Shown here: positions 52,435 through 60,931 of the stretch, piece by piece
How positions within the stretch are numbered: position 1 is the first letter of the stretch
Layout of the letters: the number at the start of each line of letters is the position of its first letter
From: Paraplanobispora takensis
GTDB lineage: Bacteria > Actinomycetota > Actinomycetes > Streptosporangiales > Streptosporangiaceae
Reading direction: 5' to 3'
DNA: 64,000 nt
Assembly: GCF_016863195.1 (NCBI RefSeq)
Contig: NZ_BOOK01000035.1
Location: 124,001-188,000 of the forward strand
Program-made: the position numbers and the translations under genes
Notes under the pieces: generated by a model
Databases searched by the model: none
Told to the model about the DNA's origin: nothing
Seen by the model: only the letters and a program-made list of their open reading frames with translations

Positions 52435-53049
52435 ATGACCGACTCGATCACTGTCGCCGTCGCCTATCACAGCGGCTACGGCCACACCGCGCGCCAGGCA
52501 CGGGCCGCCGCCGACGGCGCGCGCTCCGTTCCCGGCGTACGGGCGCAACTGCACGACGTGACCCGCCTGACCGACGAGCTCTGGGAGGCGCTGGGCGGGG
52601 CCGAGGCCATCGTCTTCGGCTCTCCGACCTACATGGGCAGCCAGTCGGCCGCCTTCCAGGCCTTCGCCGAGGCCAGCGCCAAGGTCTGGGCGGACATGGG
52701 CTGGCGCGACAAGATCGCCGCCGGTTTCACCAATTCTGCCGGGGTCAACGGCGACAAGCTCAACACGCTCACCTCCATGGCGCTGCTCGCCGCCCAGCAC
52801 GGCATGACCTGGGTGACCCTGGGCCTGCCGCCGGGCTGGCTGTACAGCGCCGACGGTCGCGAGGACGACCTCAACCGGCTCGGTGGCTTCCTGGGCGCGA
52901 TGGCGCAGTCGCCTTCCGACGCGGGCCCTGAGAGCGCCCCCTCCCCCGCCGACCTGCGCACGGCCGAGCACCTGGGCCGCCGGGTCGCCCAGACCGCGCT
53001 CCGCTTCGCCTGCGGCCGCCGCGCCCTGGACGGGGCGGCCGCCCGATGA
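52435..53049 (+). CDS. Flavodoxin-like NAD(P)H:quinone oxidoreductase
   Basis: A 204-residue WrbA/NQO-like flavoprotein. The FMN phosphate loop is AYHSGYGHTARQA near the N-terminus; the isoalloxazine-binding region reads FGSPTYMGSQSAAFQAF. It probably reduces quinones by two electrons. Its expression is under the divergent TetR repressor. The stop overlaps the nitronate monooxygenase start. Confidence 0.9.
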   Translation: MTDSITVAVAYHSGYGHTARQARAAADGARSVPGVRAQLHDVTRLTDELWEALGGAEAIVFGSPTYMGSQSAAFQAFAEASAKVWADMGWRDKIAAGFTNSAGVNGDKLNTLTSMALLAAQHGMTWVTLGLPPGWLYSADGREDDLNRLGGFLGAMAQSPSDAGPESAPSPADLRTAEHLGRRVAQTALRFACGRRALDGAAAR

Positions 53050-54122
53050 GCGCGCGCACTCCCGCATGGTCCAGCGGCCGGCTGGAGCGGTTGCTCGGCC
53101 TGGACCACCCGATCGTGCAGGGCCCCTTCGGCGGTGGCCTGTCGTCCGTCGCCCTGGCCGCGGCCGTGTCCGAGGCGGGCGGCCTGGGCTCCTACGGCGG
53201 GCACATCCTCACCCCCGACGAGCTCACCGATCTGGTGACCACGCTCAAGGCGGCCACCGGCCGGCCGTTCGCGGTCAATCTCTGGGTCCCCCACCCCGGC
53301 GAGGCGCAACTGCGGGCGGCACCGGCCGACGTCGACCGCCTACGGCCCTACTTCGAGGAACTCGGCCTGCCGGCGCCCGAGGCCGGCCACCCGGCCGGCC
53401 AGGACTTCGACGACCAGGTGGATGCGCTGCTTGCGGCCGCTCCCCCGGTGCTCAGCTTCGTCATGGGCGTCCCGCCCGCGCGGGTCCTGGCCGAGGCCCG
53501 GCGCAAGGGCATCGCGACGATCGGCACCGCGACGACCGTGGACGAGGCGATCGCCCTGGAGCAGGCCGGACTGGACGCGATCGTCGCCTCCGGCAGCGAC
53601 GCGGGCGGGCACCGGGGCGCCTTTCTGCGGCCCGTGGACGAGTCACTGGTCGGCACTTTCTCCCTCGTCCCGCAGATCGCCGACGCCGTCTCCGTCCCGG
53701 TCATCGCCGCGGGCGGGATCGCCGACGGGCGCGGCGTCGCCGCAGCGATCACACTCGGTGCGCACGGCGTGCAGATCGGCACCGGTTTCCTGGCCACCCG
53801 GGAGTCGGGGGCGAGCCCGTTGCACAAGGCCGCCCTGCACACGCCCGAGGCCCGGGTCACGGTGCTCACCCGTTTGTTCTCCGGACGCCTGGCCAGGGCG
53901 ATCCCCAACCGGTTCGTCCGGGAGATGGCGGCCTTCGAGACGCAGGTGCCGCCCTATCCTGTGCAGAACGCGCTGCTGCTGGGCCTTCGCCGGGAGGCGG
54001 GCCGCCGCGGCCTGGCCGATCTGGTGAACCTGTGGGCGGGCCAGGCGGCACCGCTGACCACGGCGGGCGGGGCCCGCGACTACATCGGACGCCTGCTTGC
54101 CGAGACAGAAAAGATCTTGTAG
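53046..54122 (+). CDS. Nitronate monooxygenase (2-nitropropane dioxygenase family)
   Basis: FMN TIM-barrel enzyme of 358 residues. Typical segments are PIVQGPFGGGLSS at the N-terminus, SFVMGVPPARVLAEARRKG, ASGSDAGGHRG (with the His that contacts substrate) and IAAGGIADGRGVAAAITLGAHGVQIGTGFLATRES. It oxidises nitronates or related nitro compounds, or could be an enoyl reductase-like relative. It is translationally coupled to the flavoprotein gene (ATGA), so both probably form a TetR-controlled detoxification unit. Confidence 0.9.
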   Translation: MSARTPAWSSGRLERLLGLDHPIVQGPFGGGLSSVALAAAVSEAGGLGSYGGHILTPDELTDLVTTLKAATGRPFAVNLWVPHPGEAQLRAAPADVDRLRPYFEELGLPAPEAGHPAGQDFDDQVDALLAAAPPVLSFVMGVPPARVLAEARRKGIATIGTATTVDEAIALEQAGLDAIVASGSDAGGHRGAFLRPVDESLVGTFSLVPQIADAVSVPVIAAGGIADGRGVAAAITLGAHGVQIGTGFLATRESGASPLHKAALHTPEARVTVLTRLFSGRLARAIPNRFVREMAAFETQVPPYPVQNALLLGLRREAGRRGLADLVNLWAGQAAPLTTAGGARDYIGRLLAETEKIL

Positions 54123-54364
54123 GGATCAAAGTGGCGGCGCCGCACCCCTCAGCGGCACGGACCCCGGCCGCGCATGCGGCTGAACGCCTCTGCCCTGACG
54201 TCGCGGACAGGCTCCTCTGTCGTACGGCGCAGCCCGGGTGGGCGACACCCGGCCGGCCACGGACGCGCCCCACGGGCGGCCCCACCAGCGGATCATCAAT
54301 CAGTTCTGCGTCCCCTCGGACGGAGGGACGCCCGTCCGTCCTTCTGAACGTCCGGACAGAACGA

Positions 54365-54406
54365 AAGGCCGTCATGGCGATCACCCGCGATCACCATGAC
54401 GGCCTT
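54365..54406. terminator. Bidirectional hairpin between convergent genes
   Basis: AAGGCCGTCATGG (54365-54377) and CCATGACGGCCTT (54394-54406) form a perfect 13-bp stem ending 7 bp before the permease stop codon. A weaker hairpin (GGACGG 54318-54323, CCGTCC 54332-54337) lies upstream. The rest of the 290-bp gap 54123-54412 shows no gene. Confidence 0.75.
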
Positions 54407-54412
54407 CAGTGA

Positions 54413-55876
54413 TCAGGCCAGACCCAGCAGGACCTTGATGGGGCCGAGGGCGAAGTACAGGACGAACAGCGCCGCCACCACCCACATCAGCGGGTGGACC
54501 TCACGGGCCTTGCCCTTGACCAGCTTGATCAGGACGTAGGTGACGAAGCCCGCGCCGATCCCGTTGGCGATTGAGTAGCTGAAGGGCATCAGCACGATCG
54601 TGAGGAACGCCGGGATGGCGATCTCGTAGTCGGTGAAGTCGATGTCGCGGACCGAGGTCATCATCAGGAAGCCCACGATGACCAGCGCCGGGGCGGCGGC
54701 CTCGTAGGGGACGACCGCGACCAGCGGCGAGATGAAGATGGCCAGCAGGAACAGCACGCCGGTGACCACGCTGGCCAGGCCGGTGCGCGCGCCCTCGCCG
54801 ACACCCGCCGCCGACTCGATGTAGGTCGTGTTGGAGGAGACCGAGCCCGCGCCGCCGGCCGCCGCGCCGATCGAGTCGACGAGCAGGATCTCGCGGGTTC
54901 GGGGAAGGGTGCCGTCCTCCTGGACCAGGCCGGCCTGGCGGCCGACGCCGACGACCGTGCCCATGGTGTCGAAGAAGTCGGTGATCAGCAGGGTGAAGAC
55001 GAGCAGCAGGGCGACGACGGCGGAGACGGAGCCGAACGCGCCGAACGGGTCGAACTCCCGGAACAGCACCAGCGGGTTGGTGAACCCGAAGATGGTCTCG
55101 GGCATCTCGGGGGTGACGAGCCGCCAGCCGGCCGGGTTGGGCTTGTCGGGCGTCCCGGAGCCGCCGACCTGGGCCACCGCCTCGACGACGATCGCGAGGA
55201 TCGTGGTGGCGACGATGCCGATCAGGATGGCGCCCTTGGTCCTCCTGGCCACCAGTACGGCGGTCAGCAGCAGGCCGACCACGAACACGAAGATCGGCCA
55301 GCTGGTCAGGTTGCCGCCGATGCCCAGCTCCAGCGGCGTGGCCGGGGCCTTGCGGACGAAACCGGCGTCCACGAAGCCGATCAGGGCGATGAACAGGCCG
55401 ATGCCGACGCTGATCGCGGTCTTGAGCTGGGCCGGGATCGCGTTGAACACCGCCGTGCGGAAGCCGGTCAGCACCAGCAGGGCGATGATGACGCCTTCGA
55501 GGAAGACCAGGCCCATGGCCGACTCCCACGACATCTGGGAGGCGATGCCGAAGGTGACGAAGGCGTTCAGGCCGAGCCCCGCCGCCATCGCGAACGGGAC
55601 CTTGCCGATGACGCCCATCAGGATGCTGAGCACGCCCGCCACGAAGGCGGTCCCGGCGGCCACCAGGGGGATGTTGGGGGCGCTCCCGTCCCCGATGAAC
55701 TGCCCCTCGACGTCGGGGACGGTCGCGATGATCAGGGGGTTGAGCACCACGATGTAGGCCATCGTGAAGAAGGTCGCGAAGCCTCCCCGGACCTCGCGGC
55801 CCACCGACGAGTCCCGCTCAGAGATGCGAAAGAAACGGTCAAGAGTGCTTATTTGGTGGGTTTTCATGTCACTCAC
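54413..55876 (-). CDS. NCS2-family purine permease (AzgA-like)
   Basis: A 487-residue membrane transporter with about 14 segments, of the guanine/hypoxanthine/adenine branch of nucleobase-cation symporters. Family stretches include FATFFTMAYIVVLNP, MAAGLGLNAFVTFGI, TDFFDTMGTVVGVG and SSNTTYIESAAGVGEGARTGL. GTG 55876 gives the full frame; an in-frame ATG at 55867 is equally possible. I see no purine riboswitch in the leader. Confidence 0.92.
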   Translation of the reverse strand: MSDMKTHQISTLDRFFRISERDSSVGREVRGGFATFFTMAYIVVLNPLIIATVPDVEGQFIGDGSAPNIPLVAAGTAFVAGVLSILMGVIGKVPFAMAAGLGLNAFVTFGIASQMSWESAMGLVFLEGVIIALLVLTGFRTAVFNAIPAQLKTAISVGIGLFIALIGFVDAGFVRKAPATPLELGIGGNLTSWPIFVFVVGLLLTAVLVARRTKGAILIGIVATTILAIVVEAVAQVGGSGTPDKPNPAGWRLVTPEMPETIFGFTNPLVLFREFDPFGAFGSVSAVVALLLVFTLLITDFFDTMGTVVGVGRQAGLVQEDGTLPRTREILLVDSIGAAAGGAGSVSSNTTYIESAAGVGEGARTGLASVVTGVLFLLAIFISPLVAVVPYEAAAPALVIVGFLMMTSVRDIDFTDYEIAIPAFLTIVLMPFSYSIANGIGAGFVTYVLIKLVKGKAREVHPLMWVVAALFVLYFALGPIKVLLGLA

Positions 55877-56007
55877 GCACGCAGAGTGACAGCGAGCCCC
55901 TCAACCCGGAAGACCCGGGTCGCGATGGTGATGGGATCGCAACCGATTCGCGCCTTCACACCGTCCGTTTTGCGAATGGTGAGTCTTCGTCGCCTACGCT
56001 GGAGCAC

Positions 56008-56349
56008 GTGAACGAGCCACCCCGCCGGGATCTGCAACCGCTGAAGACGAACGACACGGCGACGATCCTCGCCGGCATGGGCCTGTGGGTGGTCGCTCTG
56101 GTCGTCCTCCTGGTCCTGCAGCCCGGTCCGGATCACCGCTGGTGGATCTGGACCTGCGTGTCGGGCCTGTGCGGCGGCCTGTTCGGCCTGTGGTACATCA
56201 GGCGGCGCGACCGCAGGAGCCCGCTGCCCGCCGCCGAGGAGCCGGTCGAGCCCGCCACGGCGATCCCGCCCGCGCCCCACATGCCCTCGCCCCCCACGGC
56301 GGACCGCTCCGGGGCGGTCGAGGGTCAGGAGCGGCCTCTCACGGGGTGA
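56008..56349 (+). CDS. DUF2530 membrane protein
   Basis: A 113-residue actinobacterial protein with two transmembrane helices (about 20-38 and 48-64), a basic RRRDRR stop-transfer and a Pro/Ala-rich cytoplasmic tail. Function unknown. TACGCT (55995-56000) ends seven bases before the GTG, consistent with a leaderless mRNA. Confidence 0.85.
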   Translation: MNEPPRRDLQPLKTNDTATILAGMGLWVVALVVLLVLQPGPDHRWWIWTCVSGLCGGLFGLWYIRRRDRRSPLPAAEEPVEPATAIPPAPHMPSPPTADRSGAVEGQERPLTG

Positions 56350-56436
56350 GCGGCCTGCCGGGACCGCCGCGTGGCGCCAGGCGCGGCGGCCCGGGCGGAT
56401 CCGTCGGCCCGGCCGGCCTCCGTGCCGGCAGGCCGA

Positions 56437-56500
56437 CCTGCCAGAAAGCCGGCCTGCCAGAAAGCCGGCCTGCCAGAAAGCCGGCCTGCCGGGAAGCCGA
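56437..56500. repeat. 16-bp tandem repeats between convergent genes
   Basis: Three exact copies of CCTGCCAGAAAGCCGG (56437-56484) and a fourth degenerate copy, in the 182-bp gap between the DUF2530 gene and the sacsin-type ATPase gene. Confidence 0.88.
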
Positions 56501-56531
56501 AACCTCAAAAGGCCGGCGCCCCGGCCGGGCG

Positions 56532-59500
56532 TCAGGAGGTCGACGCGGTCCAGCTGTCGAGGTCGGCCTCGGCGAGCAGCAGGGGCACCGCGGCCGGGTC
56601 GCGCAACAGCGCGGCCACCGCCAGCCGGTCGCCCCACTGCCCGGACGCCCACGCCAGTCCCCGGGCCAGCCCCTCCACCCCCGAGGCGTGCACCGTGCCC
56701 TCGGCGAAGCGCCAGGTGACCGGGACGCCGTCCATGAGCAGCTTCTCGTGCTCCACATAGGTGGCGGGCGCGGTCGGCAGCAGGGATCGTACGGCGGGCG
56801 GGACCTCGCGGACCTCCCCGGCCGACGTCACCCCGGCGGGCGCCTCCTCCCCGGCCAGCGGCAGGTCGAGCAGCTCCGACAGCGCCTCGGCGAGGTCGAA
56901 GGGGGCCAGGATCAGCGGCCGGTCGGCCACCAGCGGCAGCAGGTCGGGCGCCTCCACCACGACCGGCTCGCCCGCCGCGGTCCCGGAGTCCGGCGTCCCG
57001 GACGCGGGCAGCAGGCTCCCGTCCTCGACGTCGGCGACCACGATCTCGCCGTCGAGTACGGCCCTGACCGCGCGCGGGGGCGCGACACGGGCCGGCTCGA
57101 CGGAGGCCAGGGCCACCCACAGCGCGCGCAGCTGGGCCCGGTCCACCTCGATCGAGGGGTCGGCCAGCAGGTCGAGCAGTTCGTCGGGCCCTCCGTGCGA
57201 GGCGAGCAGCTCGGGAAGCGTGGTCCGGACGCCGATCATGGCCAGGGCGGCCTCGTCGGCGGCGGCCGGGGCGTCGCCGTACAGGCCGAACAGCAGCGGG
57301 TCACCGGCCGGCAGGCGCAGCTCCGTGGGGAGCTTCCCGCCGAGGACGGGGTGGGTGGACAGCCACCACGCGGTGTAGGACGGCACCTCCACGACCTCGC
57401 CCGCGGCCAGGACGCGCAGCGGGTGCAGGACCGAGCGCAGCGGCGGGCGGGAGAGCAGGGCCAGGGCGGCGGGCCAGTCGGCGACGTACTCCAGGTCGCG
57501 GACGGCGGAGAACTCCCTGGCCACCGGGGGCACGTCCAGCTCGGGCAGCAGGTCGAGCACGTGCTCCAGCCACTCGTCCTCGCGGTCCAGGTCGTGGTCG
57601 CACTCGTCCGGGTCGATCATGACGTCGGCGTCGTTGACCACGGCGAAGCCGTCGAGCACCCCGGTCGCCGCCAGCACCCGCGAGCCGTACCGCTCCACCA
57701 GCTCGGGCGCGGCCGTGCCGAAGTGGGTCTCCTCGTCCAGCAGCCCGGCCAGCACGCCTTCGGCCAGGAGCAGCTCCCCCGCCGGATAGAGCTCGCCGTC
57801 CGCGCCGCGCAGCGCCAGGTCGGCCAGCCACGGGGCCTCGCCCGCGGTCAGCCCGGCGGCGTCGACCAGGGCCAGTACGGCCTGCGCCACCGGCTCGGGG
57901 TCGGCGCTCTCCAGCGACTCGGAGACGGCCGCCCGGGTGAGCGGGTCCTCCAGCACGGTCCGGGGGGTCGCCTCGGCGGCGCCCAGGCGCAGCAGCAGCG
58001 GGTGGGCGGCGTCGGGGTGGACCACGCGGAGCCCGAGCGGGGCGAGCACGGCGAGGTCGAGGGAGCCGCGCTCGGTCAGTACGAGCGTGCCGCGCGGCCC
58101 CCGGACCAGGCGGCCGTCGGCCAGCGGGACCGGCAGCGCGCCGAGCGCCTCGGGGTCGTCGGCGGGCAGCACCTCATACAGTGAGCGCCACCAGGCGGGG
58201 TCCCGGCTCTCGTCCGCACCGCCGGAGAAGCCGCCGGAAAGCCCGCCGGAGAGGTCGCCGGCGAGCATGTCGACGACGTCGGCCAGCTCCACCCGCTTCA
58301 CCCCGAGCGCGGCGATCGCGGGGTGGCGGGACGGCCATCCGGCGGGCAGCAGGCCGGGGACCATGGGGGCGACCTTCTCCAGCAGCCCGCCCGGGGCCGC
58401 CACCACGGACGCCTGCCGTCCCGCCACGACCAGGTCCGCGTCCGCGGCGGGTTGGACGTCGGCGGTCTCGGCGTCGGCGGGCGGGGAGAGCGCGGGCAGG
58501 AGCGGGGCGCCGGGGAGCAGGCGCAGGATCGCCCGGCGGATCGCGGCGTCGAGCTCGCCCCTGCCCATCAGGCCGGGGACGAGGTCGAGCAGCTTCGGGG
58601 TGCGGGCCAGCCCGGACAGCAGTTCCACGTACAGCTCGGCCGCGCGCTCGACCAGGAAGCCGGTCAGCGGCCCGGTCGCCACGTGCCGCCGGTCGGTGGC
58701 CAGCGGGAAGGAGGCGATCAGCAGGGCGGGCAGGTCGAGCGGCTCGTCGCTGGGGGTCGGCGCGTGCACGACGGCCGGCACGTTCCCCGGCAGCGGCCCC
58801 GGCTCGCCGCTCCACGTCCCGTCCTCGGAACCGCCCCGCGCTCCGCCCGGGGAAGCGGGCCGGGCAGCGCCGAGAAGACCGGCTCCGCCCGGGGAAGCGG
58901 GCTGGGTGGAGAGGGGGACGGCCCAGCGGATCTGCCAGTGGGGGCGGGTGCGTTCTTCGGTGGGGCGGTCGGCGAACAGGTCGGTGACCTGCTCGGGGGT
59001 GAAGCGGCCGGAGGCCGAGACGACGTGCCAGCCGTCGGGGACGATGGTCCTGGTCTCGCCGTCCACGTCGATCTCGATCGACTCCAGGGCGGGCATGCCG
59101 ATCACCAGCGCGGGACCGGCCTCGCGGAGCATCGTCCGTACGGCCTCCACCGCGGCCCCGTCGCGGAGCGGGAGCCGTACGAGCGTGTCGAAGCCCTGCG
59201 GGATCTCCACCGGCCCGCCCGGGAACGGCAGGCGCAGCAGGGGCACGTGGCCGCCGCGCTCGGCCAGCTCACGGGCCAGTGCGGGCTCCGCGGCGACCAG
59301 TGTGGCGGTCTGCTCGCGGGACCAGCGGACCACCCCGGAGCCGAGCGAGCCGATCACCGGCTCGTCGCAGACCGAGACCACGGCCGCGAAGCCGACCCCG
59401 AACCGGCCCGTCGCCGCGGTCTCGTCGCGCTTGGCGGAGGCGCGCAGCGTGGACAGGCTCTCGATCCCGGCGGCGTCGATCGGCGCGCCGGTGTTGGCGG

Positions 59501-59726
59501 CCGACAGCACGCCCTCGCGCAGCGACAGCCGCAGCCGGCCGGGCACCCCGGCGCGCAGGGCGGCGTCGGCGGCGTTCTGCGCCAGCTCGACGATCAGCCG
59601 GTCGCGGTAGCCGCCGAGCGCGAAGTCCTCCTCCGCGTTGGCGTCCTCGCGGAAACGCGCGGGCGAGGCGGTCCAGGCCGCGAGCACGGCGGAGCGCAGC
59701 CGATCGGTGCCGAAGGTGTCAGTCAC
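56532..59726 (-). CDS. Sacsin-type GHKL ATPase protein
   Basis: A 1064-residue protein. Its N-terminal domain is an HSP90/sacsin-like ATPase: N-box ELAQNAADAA (47-56), an ANTG replacing the usual DxGxG (77-80), and lid/G2 TGRFGVGF (106-113). The remaining 800 residues are Leu/Ala-rich helices with short acidic stretches and no domain I can name; a Gly/Pro-rich loop with a repeated PASPGGA lies near residue 280. Sacsin-like proteins in actinobacteria are conserved but uncharacterised, presumably chaperone-like. GTG 59726 has no strong ribosome site. Confidence 0.85.
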   Translation of the reverse strand: MTDTFGTDRLRSAVLAAWTASPARFREDANAEEDFALGGYRDRLIVELAQNAADAALRAGVPGRLRLSLREGVLSAANTGAPIDAAGIESLSTLRASAKRDETAATGRFGVGFAAVVSVCDEPVIGSLGSGVVRWSREQTATLVAAEPALARELAERGGHVPLLRLPFPGGPVEIPQGFDTLVRLPLRDGAAVEAVRTMLREAGPALVIGMPALESIEIDVDGETRTIVPDGWHVVSASGRFTPEQVTDLFADRPTEERTRPHWQIRWAVPLSTQPASPGGAGLLGAARPASPGGARGGSEDGTWSGEPGPLPGNVPAVVHAPTPSDEPLDLPALLIASFPLATDRRHVATGPLTGFLVERAAELYVELLSGLARTPKLLDLVPGLMGRGELDAAIRRAILRLLPGAPLLPALSPPADAETADVQPAADADLVVAGRQASVVAAPGGLLEKVAPMVPGLLPAGWPSRHPAIAALGVKRVELADVVDMLAGDLSGGLSGGFSGGADESRDPAWWRSLYEVLPADDPEALGALPVPLADGRLVRGPRGTLVLTERGSLDLAVLAPLGLRVVHPDAAHPLLLRLGAAEATPRTVLEDPLTRAAVSESLESADPEPVAQAVLALVDAAGLTAGEAPWLADLALRGADGELYPAGELLLAEGVLAGLLDEETHFGTAAPELVERYGSRVLAATGVLDGFAVVNDADVMIDPDECDHDLDREDEWLEHVLDLLPELDVPPVAREFSAVRDLEYVADWPAALALLSRPPLRSVLHPLRVLAAGEVVEVPSYTAWWLSTHPVLGGKLPTELRLPAGDPLLFGLYGDAPAAADEAALAMIGVRTTLPELLASHGGPDELLDLLADPSIEVDRAQLRALWVALASVEPARVAPPRAVRAVLDGEIVVADVEDGSLLPASGTPDSGTAAGEPVVVEAPDLLPLVADRPLILAPFDLAEALSELLDLPLAGEEAPAGVTSAGEVREVPPAVRSLLPTAPATYVEHEKLLMDGVPVTWRFAEGTVHASGVEGLARGLAWASGQWGDRLAVAALLRDPAAVPLLLAEADLDSWTASTS

Positions 59727-59868
59727 AGCGATGAGTCCAAACGTCGGAATCCGGGGGCGGCGGCACGCGGCCGCCGATCCAGGGCGTTCTGGCGACGGCC
59801 CGGCCCCGGGGCGGCCGGGACGGCGATCCCGCGGCGCGCCCGGCGCTGGCGGGCCGGGCGCCCGCGAT

Positions 59869-60684
59869 TCAGGAGTGGCCCAGCGGCTCGTCCGAGGAGG
59901 CCTCGTCCACCGAGCCGGACAGCTCGGCCTGGGAGGGCTCCTCCAGGTCGTAGACGTGGTCGTCGAGGATCGGGGCGCTCGGCTCGGCCTGGTGCGGCAC
60001 CACGGCGGCCTCGGAGTGCGCGCCGCACCCGTGGTCGGCGGCGACCACGCGGCCGTCGTCGGGGGCGTACTCGTTGGCGCAGACGCCGAAGCCGGTGCGC
60101 AGCGACCCGGCCAGCGGCCAGTAGAAGCCGCAGGTGGAGCACTGGGCCGGGGCGGCGTGCGCGATGGGGGTGTGCGGCCCGGAGTCGCCGGCGTGCCAGC
60201 GCCGCACGGCGCGGTCGCGGCCGATCGGGGACAGCACGCGGGCCCGGCCGAGGCCGTACTCGAAGATCATCTGGCGGTCGACGTCGTCGTCGGTCTCGGT
60301 GAAGCCCGGCGCGAGACGGTCGTCGTCCTCGTCGGTGGGCAGCAGGTCGCCCACGCCGAGGTCGCCGGGGCGCAGCCGCTCGCTCCACGGCACCCACGCG
60401 GGCGCCAGGAGAGCGCCGGTGCCGGGCAGCAGCACGACCTCGCTGACCGTCACATTGCGCGCGCGCGAGGCCCGGGTCACGGTGACGGCCCAGCGCCAGC
60501 CGCGGTAGGCGCGGTCGAGGCAGGCGAAGTAGTGGGTGACGACCCGCTCGCTCTCCGCCTCCATGCCGAGGTGCTCGCCGATCTCGTCCGGCCTGACGTT
60601 CTCCTCGACCACGGAACGGGCCAGGTCGACCGCGGCCGCGCAGGCCTGGTCGATGACTGCGGCACGGGATCGGATGCGGGTCAC
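59869..60684 (-). CDS. DUF3027 protein with zinc-ribbon-like cysteines
   Basis: A 271-residue actinobacterial protein of unknown function. Potential metal ligands are Cys182, Cys185, Cys202, Cys220 and His223 (CSTCGFYWPLAG ... HGCGAH). The N-terminal region contains YRGWRWAVTVTRASR, a conserved feature of the family. GGAGGA precedes the start at 60684. It is divergent from an MFS gene. Confidence 0.88.
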   Translation of the reverse strand: MTRIRSRAAVIDQACAAAVDLARSVVEENVRPDEIGEHLGMEAESERVVTHYFACLDRAYRGWRWAVTVTRASRARNVTVSEVVLLPGTGALLAPAWVPWSERLRPGDLGVGDLLPTDEDDDRLAPGFTETDDDVDRQMIFEYGLGRARVLSPIGRDRAVRRWHAGDSGPHTPIAHAAPAQCSTCGFYWPLAGSLRTGFGVCANEYAPDDGRVVAADHGCGAHSEAAVVPHQAEPSAPILDDHVYDLEEPSQAELSGSVDEASSDEPLGHS

Positions 60685-60931
60685 GGTTCCTCCTTCGTCG
60701 GCCTCGTAACCCGAGGGGTGTGGTGTCTTACCGCGTGCTCACCGCGCCCCGCACGGCCCGCATCGCCGGCCGCGCCGCGGAGCTGCTGTGGCCTGATGGC
60801 CCACCGGCTGCGCTCGCTCACCTACCATTCTCGCCCATGCCCGGAGCGATTCGGCACCGGTTGCCGCCCATCTCCGGGCAAGTGAGGGTCATAACGGGCA
60901 CCGCATGTGTCCTTCGGGTAAGACTGGATGC

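Noticed and set aside
54123-54412. Small genes in the gap after the nitronate monooxygenase
   Set aside because: Only hairpins are convincing; the open frames are compositionally biased and lack starts with ribosome sites.
55877-56007. Purine riboswitch before the nucleobase permease
   Set aside because: The leader is short and I see no three-way-junction pattern or conserved riboswitch core.
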